Positions 1 to 6,734 of a stretch of 9,106 bases of DNA are shown here, in pieces (positions within the stretch are counted from its first letter, which is position 1; each line of letters starts with the position of its first letter). Position numbers and translations under genes: made by a program. The notes below the pieces were generated by a model. The model saw only the letters and a program-made list of their open reading frames with translations. It made no database searches and was not told the origin of the DNA. Source of the DNA: an uncultured Treponema sp. (GTDB lineage: Bacteria > Spirochaetota > Spirochaetia > Treponematales > Treponemataceae); assembly GCA_905373565.1 (NCBI GenBank), contig CAJPTT010000070.1, forward strand, positions 1 to 9,106. Reading direction: 5' to 3'.

Positions 1-1673
1 GTCATTGCCTTGACCGAGGCGGCTAACTGCCGCTCCCGCGCACCGCACCCGTCTAAAAACGTTTGGGAATACGCATTTTTTACAATTGCTTCCAGCCGTT
101 CGTTGATGGCGGTGCGCGGGAGGCCGCCGATCAAGCCGGTAAAATCTTCCGCAGAACAAGCCGACATTCCGGGGATGAGCACCCCTTGCGGCATTAGGTT
201 AAAGGTTTTAATCTCCGGGTATTTGGCGAGCGTACTTTCAAACCACCACGCATACAACAACATCCGGCGGTCGGTTAACACCGTACCTCCGGCGTAATCT
301 TGATGCAGCGAAGGAAAGGCGGAATATAGGCTATGAAAGTTCGCCTGCTCTGCGGAAGCAAAGCGGGTTGATCGGGTATGTACGGCTTCTTCAAAGGTGC
401 TGCCTGCAAAGTGCGTTTGCTTGTGCGGGTAGGCTAAGTCCAGCCCCGCCATGATAACCGGCTTTGCACCGATATACCGCGCAAAATCCCACGCAGTCGT
501 TGCAACCGAACCTCCCGCCGCAAGCGTATAGTCCTCATCGCCGTTCTGCCCTTCGCCTTCAAGATAACGAGCAAAGGGCACCGAGGAATTGGAGAAAAAC
601 ACGGCACGATAACACTGCCTGAGCACAGCCGGAAAAACCGCCGCCTCGCTGATTAAAACGGACTTACTCGTGTCCAGTCCGGCCGTATGCAGGTAGTTCC
701 AATACTGCGGATCAAAACTCAAAATAAAGTCGGGCGTAACTCCTGCTCGCAGGCATGCCCGCATCGCCGTATCGACTGCAATAATGATAAAACCTTTGCT
801 GCTCTTTTTAACGATCTCAAGATGAGCGGTTAAACTCGGCCCGCCCGCAAGAACAACGGCGGCTGCATCGGAAAAGGCATTTTTAAAACAGCCGACCTTT
901 GCCGTACTGCAAAGCAGACCTAAGTTCTTTACCGTATTTTTCAGCCACAGTGTACCGAAGCGTTCCAACGTTTTGGCGTTGATGCTGTTTTTCATTTTAT
1001 TCCGCTCAAGCAGCGTAAAAAAAGTTTTATACCATTGCCGATACGCTTCGGCGAAAATAGGCGCTTTAAACAGTATCGTATTATTCCACCCCGTCGAAGC
1101 GAGAAATGAGGCCGCCTCTTCCGGCTGTATTCCGATAAGAAGGCTTAAGCGCCGGTGCCGGAAAAAAGAATCGAGCCTGCGTGAAGCTAAAAAACAGATA
1201 AAAACATTACTGTCCGCTTCGACGATAACCGCTTCGGCGGCGGGAAAACGTTCAATATACTGCGAAGCAAGGTAACCTAAACCGAGCCCTGCAAAAATAC
1301 AGCGGCTTTGCACCTCTGCGGTTTGAAAAAAATCGGAGACGAGGATTCGACGGGCTTCTTCTTGAGGATTATATTTGGAATGCACAAAGCTGCCGTTTAC
1401 CGCCAGCGTCGGCGTACGTTCCATACCTTTTGCTTTTGCTTGTAGTAATCGGTAGGCGGGCGGTACGGCTTGTAAACACTGCAAAGCCGTTTCCTGCCGA
1501 TTAAGTCCAAGCCTTGCCGCCTGTTCGGGAAAGCGGGCGGTAAAGTCGTTACAATTCCGAAAGAATACCTCGGTGTCGACAGTAAAGGGTACGCCGATAG
1601 AAGCTGTTCCGGCACCGATGGAAGCACCGGCGTTACCGGTAGAAGCTGCGCCGTTATTCGAGGGTGAGTTCAA
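1..1673 (-). CDS. Maf/DUF115 family protein (motility-associated glycosyltransferase type), C-terminus cut by window edge
   Basis: The frame is open from a TTG at 1673-1671 to the window edge: 557 complete codons and no stop seen. An AAGGA ribosome site (1681-1685) lies 7 nt before the TTG, an in-frame TGA lies just upstream, and there is no ATG or GTG until deep in the protein, so TTG is the best start. Family marks are NGSFVHSKYNP (residues 93-103), GLGLGY (129-134), LAGGPSL (275-281), the VDTAMRACLRAGVTPDF and SFDPQYWN stretches (300-326), and AAGGSVATTAWDFA with AGLDLAYP (385-416). Together these are the DUF115/MptE-like core. Known Maf proteins transfer nonulosonic acids or other sugars onto flagellin, and treponemal flagellins are glycosylated, so flagellin glycosylation is a fair inference but not shown here. 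The N-terminus is Ala/Ser/Gly-rich with a 7-residue repeat. It overlaps the upstream PBP gene by 20 nt, suggesting coupled translation. No flagellar gene is adjacent. Confidence 0.85.
   Translation of the reverse strand, partial: MNSPSNNGAASTGNAGASIGAGTASIGVPFTVDTEVFFRNCNDFTARFPEQAARLGLNRQETALQCLQAVPPAYRLLQAKAKGMERTPTLAVNGSFVHSKYNPQEEARRILVSDFFQTAEVQSRCIFAGLGLGYLASQYIERFPAAEAVIVEADSNVFICFLASRRLDSFFRHRRLSLLIGIQPEEAASFLASTGWNNTILFKAPIFAEAYRQWYKTFFTLLERNKMKNSINAKTLERFGTLWLKNTVKNLGLLCSTAKVGCFKNAFSDAAAVVLAGGPSLTAHLEIVKKSSKGFIIIAVDTAMRACLRAGVTPDFILSFDPQYWNYLHTAGLDTSKSVLISEAAVFPAVLRQCYRAVFFSNSSVPFARYLEGEGQNGDEDYTLAAGGSVATTAWDFARYIGAKPVIMAGLDLAYPHKQTHFAGSTFEEAVHTRSTRFASAEQANFHSLYSAFPSLHQDYAGGTVLTDRRMLLYAWWFESTLAKYPEIKTFNLMPQGVLIPGMSACSAEDFTGLIGGLPRTAINERLEAIVKNAYSQTFLDGCGARERQLAASVKAM
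1584..1646 (-). repeat. Three-copy 21-bp tandem repeat at the 5' end of the Maf-type gene
   Basis: Residues 10-30 read as three 7-residue units: ASTGNAG, ASIGAGT and ASIGVPF. At DNA level each unit begins with GCTTCyAyCGGy, and the last nine bases of each unit are diverged. The period of 21 bp keeps the reading frame, so gain or loss of a unit would change only the length of the N-terminal low-complexity segment. Confidence 0.6.
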
Positions 1674-3531
1674 TGATCATTCCTTTTACAACCGGCGTCC
1701 CCGCTGCCGGACTTTGGGTTGTTACGTAACCGTCTCCGGTCAACTTAACCGTAATATCGGTTCTGCTTAATAGGTCGAGGAGCAGCCGCTTGGGAGTGCC
1801 GCGCAAATCGGGCATCGTATCACCTACGGTTACGGGTGTTTGGCGGTGCGATTGAATGATGCCGGTATGGGTTACATTCGGCGCATTGGTTCGCCCCATG
1901 CCGCGGAAGTCGATGATGGCATTTGCCGCTTCCGAAATAGCCGGCGCGGCGACCAAAGAACCGTAGGTTTCTCCGACAGGGCGGATAACCGCCATATAAA
2001 GGATAATCTGCGGGTCATCGACGGGGAAAATCCCAATACAGCTGCTAAGGTAATCGGTGGGACTGTAGCCGCGCCCGTCCGCTTGTGCCATCTGCGCAGT
2101 ACCGGTTTTCACGGCGATAGGCACCCCTTTAATCGAGGCACGGGAACCGGTACCGTCATCGGCAGCCGTCTGCATATAACCGAGCACGGTTTTGGCGGTT
2201 TTTGCCGAAACGACCTGTTCCAGCGGTTTCGGTTTATGACGGTACACCGGTTTTCCCGTCGAATCCAGAATTTCGGATAGCAAACTGAGCTTGAGCGTTT
2301 TGCCTTTATTGGTAAAGGCTGTTGCGGCTTGTACAATTTGCAGGGATGTAACGCCGATTTCCTGCCCTATTGCGATTGTGTGCTTGGTACGGGTAGACCA
2401 TGACGACACCGGTGCAAAAATCCCCGCGGCTTCTCCGGGCAGTTCAAGTCCGGTCTTTTTTCCGAATCCGAATGCGTGCAGTTTTTCGGCAAAGGCTGCG
2501 ATATCGGTTTTATCGGCAATCTGCGCCATCCCGTCATTGCAAGAAAACCTAATAATGTCGCGCGGTGTGACTTGACCGTGTACCCGCAGGCATCGGATCA
2601 CATTTTGATCTTTTTTGTCATTGGACTGACGCGGTTTAAACGTAAACTGCGCATCACAGGTATAGATGTCGGTATCCTTTGTCGTACCGAGTTCTAAGAA
2701 AGAAGCCATCGAAAAAATCTTAAAAACGGACCCCGGTTCGTAGATAAAATATGCCGGGCGGTCGAATCGTTCTTCCTGCGTACTGGAAGAAAACCGAGCC
2801 AAATCAACCGACGGTTCGCTGATATATGCAAGAATTTCGCCCGTCTTTGCATCGGCAGCAAGAAAAATAACCGCCTCCGCCTTTGCACTCTTCATTGTCC
2901 GTTCCGCTATCTGTTGCAGCATATATTGAATGGAAGCATCGATTGTTAAAGCGACCGTATAACCGTTCCCATCGGCACCGGCAGTACCTTCGGGCGGAGA
3001 AAGGATGTTTTGCATGGAGTATTCGATACCGGCCAGCCCCTTGCCGTCGTCGCCCAAATAGCCGATCAATGTTGACGCAAGGGCATTTTCAGGATAGATA
3101 CGATTTGCTATAGCTTCAAGTCGTAATCCCTTTAGTTCGTATTCCTGTATTGCATCTTTTAAGATATCTTTTTCGTTTTCGCTTAATTTCTTCTTTAAGT
3201 ATAAAAAATTCGATTTGGAATCTTGAATTTTATCCAGCAACTCCGATTCCGAAATTTCGAGAATAGGCGAGAGGATATTGACAAGCCGGTTGATGTCGCC
3301 GATCAAAGTCTTATTCGCCGAGAGATTATACAATGTTGTCGCCGCAGCTAAAATTTTTCCGTTGCGGTCTAAAATAGCGCCACGTTCACGCGTTTTTTTA
3401 ACAACGCGTTCTTCCGGTTCCGGCCCCAGCATAGCACGTGCATACTTTGCAACGAGGATGCCGGTAAAGATGAGCAGAATGCCGATAAAAAAGATAATGC
3501 GTTTTTTAGAAATAAAATGATTTAGTTCCAT
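1654..3531 (-). CDS. ftsI: Class B penicillin-binding protein (FtsI/PBP2-type D,D-transpeptidase) with C-terminal PASTA domain
   Basis: This 625-residue protein cross-links septal or side-wall peptidoglycan from the outer face of the inner membrane. Order of parts: short cytoplasmic tail, one membrane helix (about 11-35), PBP dimerisation domain opening with RERGAILDRNGKILA (48-62), then the transpeptidase domain with all three catalytic motifs. These are SVFK (268-271, nucleophile S268), SCN (330-332) and KTGT (475-478). A single PASTA-like domain (about 568-625) closes the protein. The length is normal for the family. The ATG lies inside the end of the signal peptidase gene (10-nt overlap) with only a weak ribosome site, so translational coupling is likely. 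The domain plan fits FtsI (PBP3) best, but an elongation-type role or a paralogue cannot be excluded, because the usual dcw partners (rsmH, ftsL, murE) are not next to it. The long plus-strand open frames opposite are shadows. Confidence 0.93.
   Translation of the reverse strand: MELNHFISKKRIIFFIGILLIFTGILVAKYARAMLGPEPEERVVKKTRERGAILDRNGKILAAATTLYNLSANKTLIGDINRLVNILSPILEISESELLDKIQDSKSNFLYLKKKLSENEKDILKDAIQEYELKGLRLEAIANRIYPENALASTLIGYLGDDGKGLAGIEYSMQNILSPPEGTAGADGNGYTVALTIDASIQYMLQQIAERTMKSAKAEAVIFLAADAKTGEILAYISEPSVDLARFSSSTQEERFDRPAYFIYEPGSVFKIFSMASFLELGTTKDTDIYTCDAQFTFKPRQSNDKKDQNVIRCLRVHGQVTPRDIIRFSCNDGMAQIADKTDIAAFAEKLHAFGFGKKTGLELPGEAAGIFAPVSSWSTRTKHTIAIGQEIGVTSLQIVQAATAFTNKGKTLKLSLLSEILDSTGKPVYRHKPKPLEQVVSAKTAKTVLGYMQTAADDGTGSRASIKGVPIAVKTGTAQMAQADGRGYSPTDYLSSCIGIFPVDDPQIILYMAVIRPVGETYGSLVAAPAISEAANAIIDFRGMGRTNAPNVTHTGIIQSHRQTPVTVGDTMPDLRGTPKRLLLDLLSRTDITVKLTGDGYVTTQSPAAGTPVVKGMIIELTLE
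1681..1685 (-). promoter_or_regulatory. Ribosome binding site deciding the TTG start of the Maf-type gene
   Basis: AAGGA on the minus strand, 7 nt upstream of the TTG at 1673-1671 and inside the 3' end of the PBP coding sequence. No other start codon with a comparable site is available in this frame. Confidence 0.6.
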
Positions 3532-4049
3532 AATAATCGACCGCAGATACTATCGACCGAAACAAATCCGTAATCGCGGGAGTCGCGGGATTGAGCTGCA
3601 TTGTCGCCCAGCGCTAAGATAAAACCGGCAGGTACTTGTTGTACCGCTTGAGGTAAAAAACCGCCTAAGTTTCTAAATTGTACGCGATTAAGCGCAACCG
3701 TTCCGGTATCGTCCAATTTGAGCGCCGCGTAACTTTCGGGTTCTCCTTGCGACGGGGAAATAAACTGTAACGATGTTCCTTCCGTTTTTACACAGCGTTT
3801 TACAACAAACCGCCCGTCTATATGATATAGCACTGTGTCCCCCGCCTGCGGCATTTTCCAACGGAAAAGATATCGATTCGCAGCAGGGAGCGAGATTCCA
3901 TAGGCCAGTTTCCATATAACGACAAGCTGCCCATCGGACAAGGCAGGCTCCATCGAATGTCCCGAAATACGCCGTATATCTAAAATATAACTTTTTAAAA
4001 AGAGCAGGCTACCTATAAAAACAAGGCAGCACAGTATTTTCTTTTTCAC
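3522..4049 (-). CDS. lepB: Signal peptidase I (S26 family)
   Basis: This 175-residue membrane-bound serine protease removes signal peptides from exported proteins at the periplasmic face. One N-terminal helix (about 4-23) anchors it. Box B is GHSMEP with nucleophile S32. Box D is FVVKRCV with general base K84. Box E is LGDNAAQSRDSRDYG (147-161), matching the family GDN..S.DSR.YG pattern. It is short compared with LepB of E. coli, which has two helices and a larger cap domain, and resembles the compact single-helix type. The start is GTG (4049-4047): an in-frame TAG lies two codons upstream and no ATG occurs before the catalytic serine. The ribosome site is poor. The stop lies inside the start of the PBP gene. 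Pairing with a PBP suggests an envelope-assembly operon. Treponemes may carry more than one signal peptidase, so it may not be the only one. Confidence 0.92.
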   Translation of the reverse strand: MKKKILCCLVFIGSLLFLKSYILDIRRISGHSMEPALSDGQLVVIWKLAYGISLPAANRYLFRWKMPQAGDTVLYHIDGRFVVKRCVKTEGTSLQFISPSQGEPESYAALKLDDTGTVALNRVQFRNLGGFLPQAVQQVPAGFILALGDNAAQSRDSRDYGFVSVDSICGRLLWN

Positions 4050-4054
4050 CGACT

Positions 4055-4110
4055 AAAGATAGCAAAAAAACAAGATTTTTTCCAGCGGTGAGCAACAGAG
4101 CTATCGGTCT
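4055..4110. repeat. Inverted repeat filling the gap between the CofE-like and signal peptidase genes
   Basis: AAAGATAGC (4055-4063) pairs with GCTATC (4100-4105) and, past a two-base bulge, with TCTTT (4108 onward). Inside it an A7 run (4064-4070) faces a T6 run (4076-4081) across a 5-base loop. The gap is 66 bp and is the only sizeable break in the minus-strand cluster. The structure could be a weak terminator, a processing site or part of a promoter. It lacks a GC-rich stem followed by a clean U run, so I do not call it a terminator. Confidence 0.35.
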
Positions 4111-4115
4111 TTATC

Positions 4116-5318
4116 TTATTCACCGAACTTATTAAAGTAACCTTGAATAAAGATAATCGGCGTGCCTTTATCGCCGCTTCCGGAAGTAAGGTCGCACAGC
4201 GAACCGATCAGGTCGGTTAATTGACGGGGAGTAGTGCCCTGCGCTTCTTTTTGATCGATCTGAAACGAAAGCGCGTTCTTTTTGTGCTCGCTGATATAGT
4301 TAATCATCGCTTGGTACTGCGCTTCATCGGACAAATTTTTAAAGTTATTGTCGGCCAGATATTTCAGTTTTACCTCATGCGGTGTGCCGGACAATCCTGC
4401 GGTAAAGCCGGGGGACACAACGGGATCGGCAAGTTCCCAAATTTTTCCGACAGGGTCTTTAAAAGCTCCGTCTCCGTATACCATCACTTCGACTGTTTTT
4501 CCGGTTTTTTCTTTAAGCATGAGCTGTATCTTTTCTACCAATGCTTGGCAATTGTTCGGAAAGAGCTTTATAGAATCCTCCGTCGCCTTATTCGATCCGA
4601 GCAATCCGTACCGGCTGTTATATCCGCTGCCGTTAACAGGGTAGGACAGTACATCGTCAAGCCCGTACACGCAGCTTGCACCGTGTTCCTTTAGCCGTCG
4701 CTTTGTATTTTCTCGTGTGTGAATATCACAGGCGAGTACGTATTTTGTTGCGGAAAGAACGGCGCACGGATCGTTTGCTAATAAAATAGAAGATTGCGTA
4801 TTGTATTTTTTGATAATCGAATTATAAAAAGAGATATAATCAATGCCGGTAAACGGGTGTTTATATGCCCCGAAGCGCTCTGTAAATTCCTCCGCCGTAA
4901 AAGTATCCTGCCATGGGTTTACCGATTCCGCTTTGCCCGCATCAGGATCCATCAATCGGTTTCCCACCTCGTCGGAAGGGTAACTCAACACAACCGTCAG
5001 CCTGTTTCCGGCCTTTGCGATACCCTCCAAGCAGATCGCAAAACGATTTCTGCTCAAGATAGGAAATACTAAGCCGATGTGTTCGGTTCCGAATTTTGCC
5101 CGTATATCAGCAGCAATTTGATCGGTGGAAGCATAATTTCCTTGCGACCGTGCCACAACGGATTCCGTTACGGCAAGAATATCCCGATCGTGGATGGAAA
5201 ACCCCTCCGCCTCTGCCGCCGATAAGAGCGTATCCGTCGCTATTGCGGCAATATCGTCTCCGGCATGTACAATGGGCGCTATCAGCCCCCGCGAAACCGT
5301 TCCAATCTTCTGAGGCAT
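4116..5318 (-). CDS. CofE-like protein (coenzyme F420-0:L-glutamate ligase family), function in this host unknown
   Basis: This is a 400-residue protein. In F420 makers CofE adds glutamate to F420-0 using GTP. The similarity is to the bacterial stand-alone branch. Visible marks are DRDILAVTESVVARSQGN (44-61), the NRFAICLEGI segment (91-100), HPFTGIDYISFYNSI (154-168), DPCAVLSATKYVLACDIHTR (183-202), GLLGSNKATEDSIKLFP (238-254), and the metal/nucleotide-loop-like VMVYGDGAFKDP (279-290) followed by SPGFTAGLSGTPHEVK (302-317). The start is the ATG at 5318-5316, preceded 7 nt upstream by a perfect AGGAGG. An in-frame ATG 37 codons further up would overlap the neighbouring lipoprotein gene and is rejected. 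No other F420 gene (cofC, cofD, fbiB-like) is in the window and treponemes are not known to make F420, so the true substrate is probably a different acyl or phosphoryl acceptor. That last step is inference. Annotation as CofE should be read as family membership only. Confidence 0.75.
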   Translation of the reverse strand: MPQKIGTVSRGLIAPIVHAGDDIAAIATDTLLSAAEAEGFSIHDRDILAVTESVVARSQGNYASTDQIAADIRAKFGTEHIGLVFPILSRNRFAICLEGIAKAGNRLTVVLSYPSDEVGNRLMDPDAGKAESVNPWQDTFTAEEFTERFGAYKHPFTGIDYISFYNSIIKKYNTQSSILLANDPCAVLSATKYVLACDIHTRENTKRRLKEHGASCVYGLDDVLSYPVNGSGYNSRYGLLGSNKATEDSIKLFPNNCQALVEKIQLMLKEKTGKTVEVMVYGDGAFKDPVGKIWELADPVVSPGFTAGLSGTPHEVKLKYLADNNFKNLSDEAQYQAMINYISEHKKNALSFQIDQKEAQGTTPRQLTDLIGSLCDLTSGSGDKGTPIIFIQGYFNKFGE

Positions 5319-5325
5319 AATCTTC

Positions 5326-5331
5326 CCTCCT
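5326..5331 (-). promoter_or_regulatory. Strong ribosome binding site of the CofE-like gene
   Basis: AGGAGG on the minus strand with a 7-nt spacer to ATG at 5318. It is the only full consensus site in the cluster, which decides the start and suggests that this gene is translated independently and well. Confidence 0.8.
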
Positions 5332-5332
5332 C

Positions 5333-5716
5333 TTATTTTAACCGGGCGGCAGCCGTTTCGGCCTTTGCCCTGCTCGGATAAAGCTCTACGCACGAGCGCT
5401 GCAGCCATCCATCCGTAAGGTGTACCCACAGCTCGCTTGCCGAATTTTTTGATACGAATTCCGTTCCCATAACCTCGTATATCTCTCTCCGCCGTGCATG
5501 GTTGACGATAATGCCGTTCGCGCCCGGGCTATCTTTTAACGAAATATACGTCTCGATAATAACGGCAAATCGGTCGGCATCATTTACAGCCGAATCGGAC
5601 GGCAGCGTAATTGAATCCAAACTTGCATACCGCGTACAGGAGAATAAACAGAACAACAGACAAATGGTAAAAATATTGCATATTACGGCGCTGCCGGTTC
5701 GTATCGCATTTTTCAC
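5333..5716 (-). CDS. Small lipoprotein with SH3-like domain
   Basis: The 127-residue product starts with a basic tail and a hydrophobic stretch (about 10-25) ending in the lipobox LFSC, so C27 is the likely lipidated residue. The mature part (about 50-119) has the look of a bacterial SH3 fold: ETYISLKDSPGANG, then a REIYEVMGTEF strand, then SELWVHLTDGWLQRSCVELYPS, where the paired W and the trailing strand are typical. Such domains usually bind peptidoglycan or protein partners in the periplasm. The start is GTG (5716-5714). No clear ribosome site is seen, and the upstream Nudix gene stops 17 nt before it. It ends 14 nt before the ATG of the CofE-like gene. The lipoprotein call is fairly firm. 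The SH3 assignment rests on pattern only, and the specific function is unknown. Confidence 0.75.
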   Translation of the reverse strand: MKNAIRTGSAVICNIFTICLLFCLFSCTRYASLDSITLPSDSAVNDADRFAVIIETYISLKDSPGANGIIVNHARRREIYEVMGTEFVSKNSASELWVHLTDGWLQRSCVELYPSRAKAETAAARLK

Positions 5717-5733
5717 GATTATAGTCGATAATT

Positions 5734-6126
5734 TTATAGCCGATAAAATTTTCGGAGTTCGGGGATGAACAGCATATCAGACGGAACTACCGGAATGTTC
5801 TTCAGTTCGTCAATCGAAAACCATTTTAATTCGGAATGTACGGAAGGAACACAGGTTTGACTTTCGGGAATAATTACTTCGTAAGCAAAGAGGTCAAAAT
5901 CGCGGTGTTCGTTTTGAAAATGCTTATGCGCAATAAATTGCCCGACGGATATGCAAACGGCAAGCTCCTCTTCGTATTCACGGATTAACGCCTGCTGATG
6001 CGTTTCGCCTGCTTCACACTTTCCACCGGGGAACTCCCAATGTTCTCCGACATCACCGCCGGGCGTTCGTAAGCCGAGCAAAAACTTGTCCTTATCCCGG
6101 ACAATACCTACTACGGATTGACGCAT
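5734..6126 (-). CDS. Nudix hydrolase, MutT/8-oxo-dGTPase type
   Basis: The 130-residue protein has a Nudix box at 35-57 (GX5EX7REUXEEXGU): G35, E41, R49-E50 and E53-E54 are present. The usual Gly near the end is Ala (A56) and the U position after RE is Tyr. EHWEFPGGKCEAGE before it is typical of MutT, which hydrolyses oxidised purine nucleoside triphosphates to prevent mutation. The late SELKWFSIDELKNIPVVPSD segment is also the MutT pattern. Size is normal for the family. ATG at 6126 lies 3 nt after the stop of the upstream membrane protein, so the two are probably translated together. The exact substrate cannot be told from the motif: a CTP pyrophosphohydrolase or other small Nudix enzyme is possible. 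Confidence 0.88.
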   Translation of the reverse strand: MRQSVVGIVRDKDKFLLGLRTPGGDVGEHWEFPGGKCEAGETHQQALIREYEEELAVCISVGQFIAHKHFQNEHRDFDLFAYEVIIPESQTCVPSVHSELKWFSIDELKNIPVVPSDMLFIPELRKFYRL

Positions 6127-6129
6127 AAG

Positions 6130-6528
6130 CTATAAGAACAATACCTGCGAAAAAAGCAGGTGAGTAACACCGGCAAATAGGCAGAAAAAGCCGATCGGTT
6201 GTTCAAAGGTGAAAATACGGGTAAAGAATGGGGGGAGTGTCAGCTGATTTTTGGAAGCTTTAAGCCAGCGGTCAAAGAATATGATACAACCGAGGATACC
6301 CGAAAGCGCAGGGATAATATCACCGACTATCGGAGTGTTCCCCGCGACCGGGCTAAGAAGTTTACATACGGCTGAAATGCCGGAAAAAATTAGAAGCACC
6401 AGTAAGAATGTCGGATCGTTTAAAAGAGGATATTTGATGGTGTAATCCTCTTTGTCTTTTGCCGAAAGGATTAAAATCCCACCCATCATAAGGTTTGTAG
6501 TGACGGAAAGATAGTAAAATGGTAACAT
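6130..6528 (-). CDS. Hypothetical four-helix inner membrane protein
   Basis: I do not recognise this 132-residue protein. It has four hydrophobic segments, at about 3-22, 40-60, 67-86 and 109-130. Short charged loops lie at 24-32 (KDKEDYTIK) and 86-107 (DRWLKASKNQ onward). No catalytic motif or signal-peptide cleavage site is visible, and the charge pattern does not settle the topology. It is first in the minus-strand cluster. ATG at 6528 is preceded by a G5 run 6 nt upstream that may act as a modest ribosome site, and by a promoter-like sequence about 35-60 nt upstream. It ends 3 nt before the Nudix ATG. That it is a real gene is supported by the tight spacing and the membrane pattern. Confidence 0.7.
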   Translation of the reverse strand: MLPFYYLSVTTNLMMGGILILSAKDKEDYTIKYPLLNDPTFLLVLLIFSGISAVCKLLSPVAGNTPIVGDIIPALSGILGCIIFFDRWLKASKNQLTLPPFFTRIFTFEQPIGFFCLFAGVTHLLFSQVLFL

Positions 6529-6734
6529 TATGTGCCCCCGTAACGCATATTGAAGTCTTTTTAGGATACTTTATTTTAAAAAAAAAAGCAATTCATGCCC
6601 AACCATATCGGGATAAGGCGACGCCGAAGGAGATTGAGATTAAGGAACAAACGCATCAGATAGAGTAGATAAAATCGCAGAATAATCGCGAGGATATTCA
6701 AAAAGAGTCTGATGTGTTTGTCCTACAGTCCTAA
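6519..6734 (+). pseudogene. Possible decayed reading frame in the gap, broken by TAG
   Basis: On the plus strand a frame runs from ATG 6519 to TAG 6666-6668 (49 codons), then continues in the same frame for 21 codons to TAA 6732-6734. The part after the A10 run reads like charged, helix-forming protein: KEIEIKEQTHQIE, stop, IKSQNNREDIQKESDVF. A single CAG-to-TAG change would account for the break. Against it: the first part is antisense to the start of the membrane protein gene, the segment is short, and no family is recognisable. It may be the tail of a degraded gene or chance. Apart from this and the promoter, I see nothing else in 6529-6730. Confidence 0.2.
6563..6591 (-). promoter_or_regulatory. 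Candidate sigma70-type promoter of the seven-gene minus-strand cluster
   Basis: On the minus strand, TTGCTT (6591-6586) and TATCCT (6568-6563) are separated by exactly 17 nt. The spacer is largely a T run: ten consecutive T including the end of the -35 box (6587-6578). The predicted start point is about 28 nt before the ATG at 6528. The boxes match consensus at 3/6 and 4/6, so this is a moderate candidate. Confidence 0.4.

Noticed and set aside
1840..2575. Plus-strand open frames opposite the PBP gene (for example 1840-2280, 2291-2575)
   Set aside because: They are antisense shadows of a PBP gene with all catalytic motifs, and their translations show no domain pattern.
5319..5429. N-terminal extension of the CofE-like protein to an upstream ATG
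   Set aside because: It would overlap the lipoprotein gene and ignore a perfect AGGAGG site placed correctly for the ATG at 5318.
5718..5723. Perfect TATAAT just before the lipoprotein GTG start
   Set aside because: No matching -35 box at 16-18 nt, and the local sequence is very AT-rich, so a chance match is likely.
5718..5760. Repeated CGATAA/ATTTT segments around the Nudix stop codon
   Set aside because: The copies are short and AT-rich, partly coding, and lack consistent spacing, so they are not convincing as an element.
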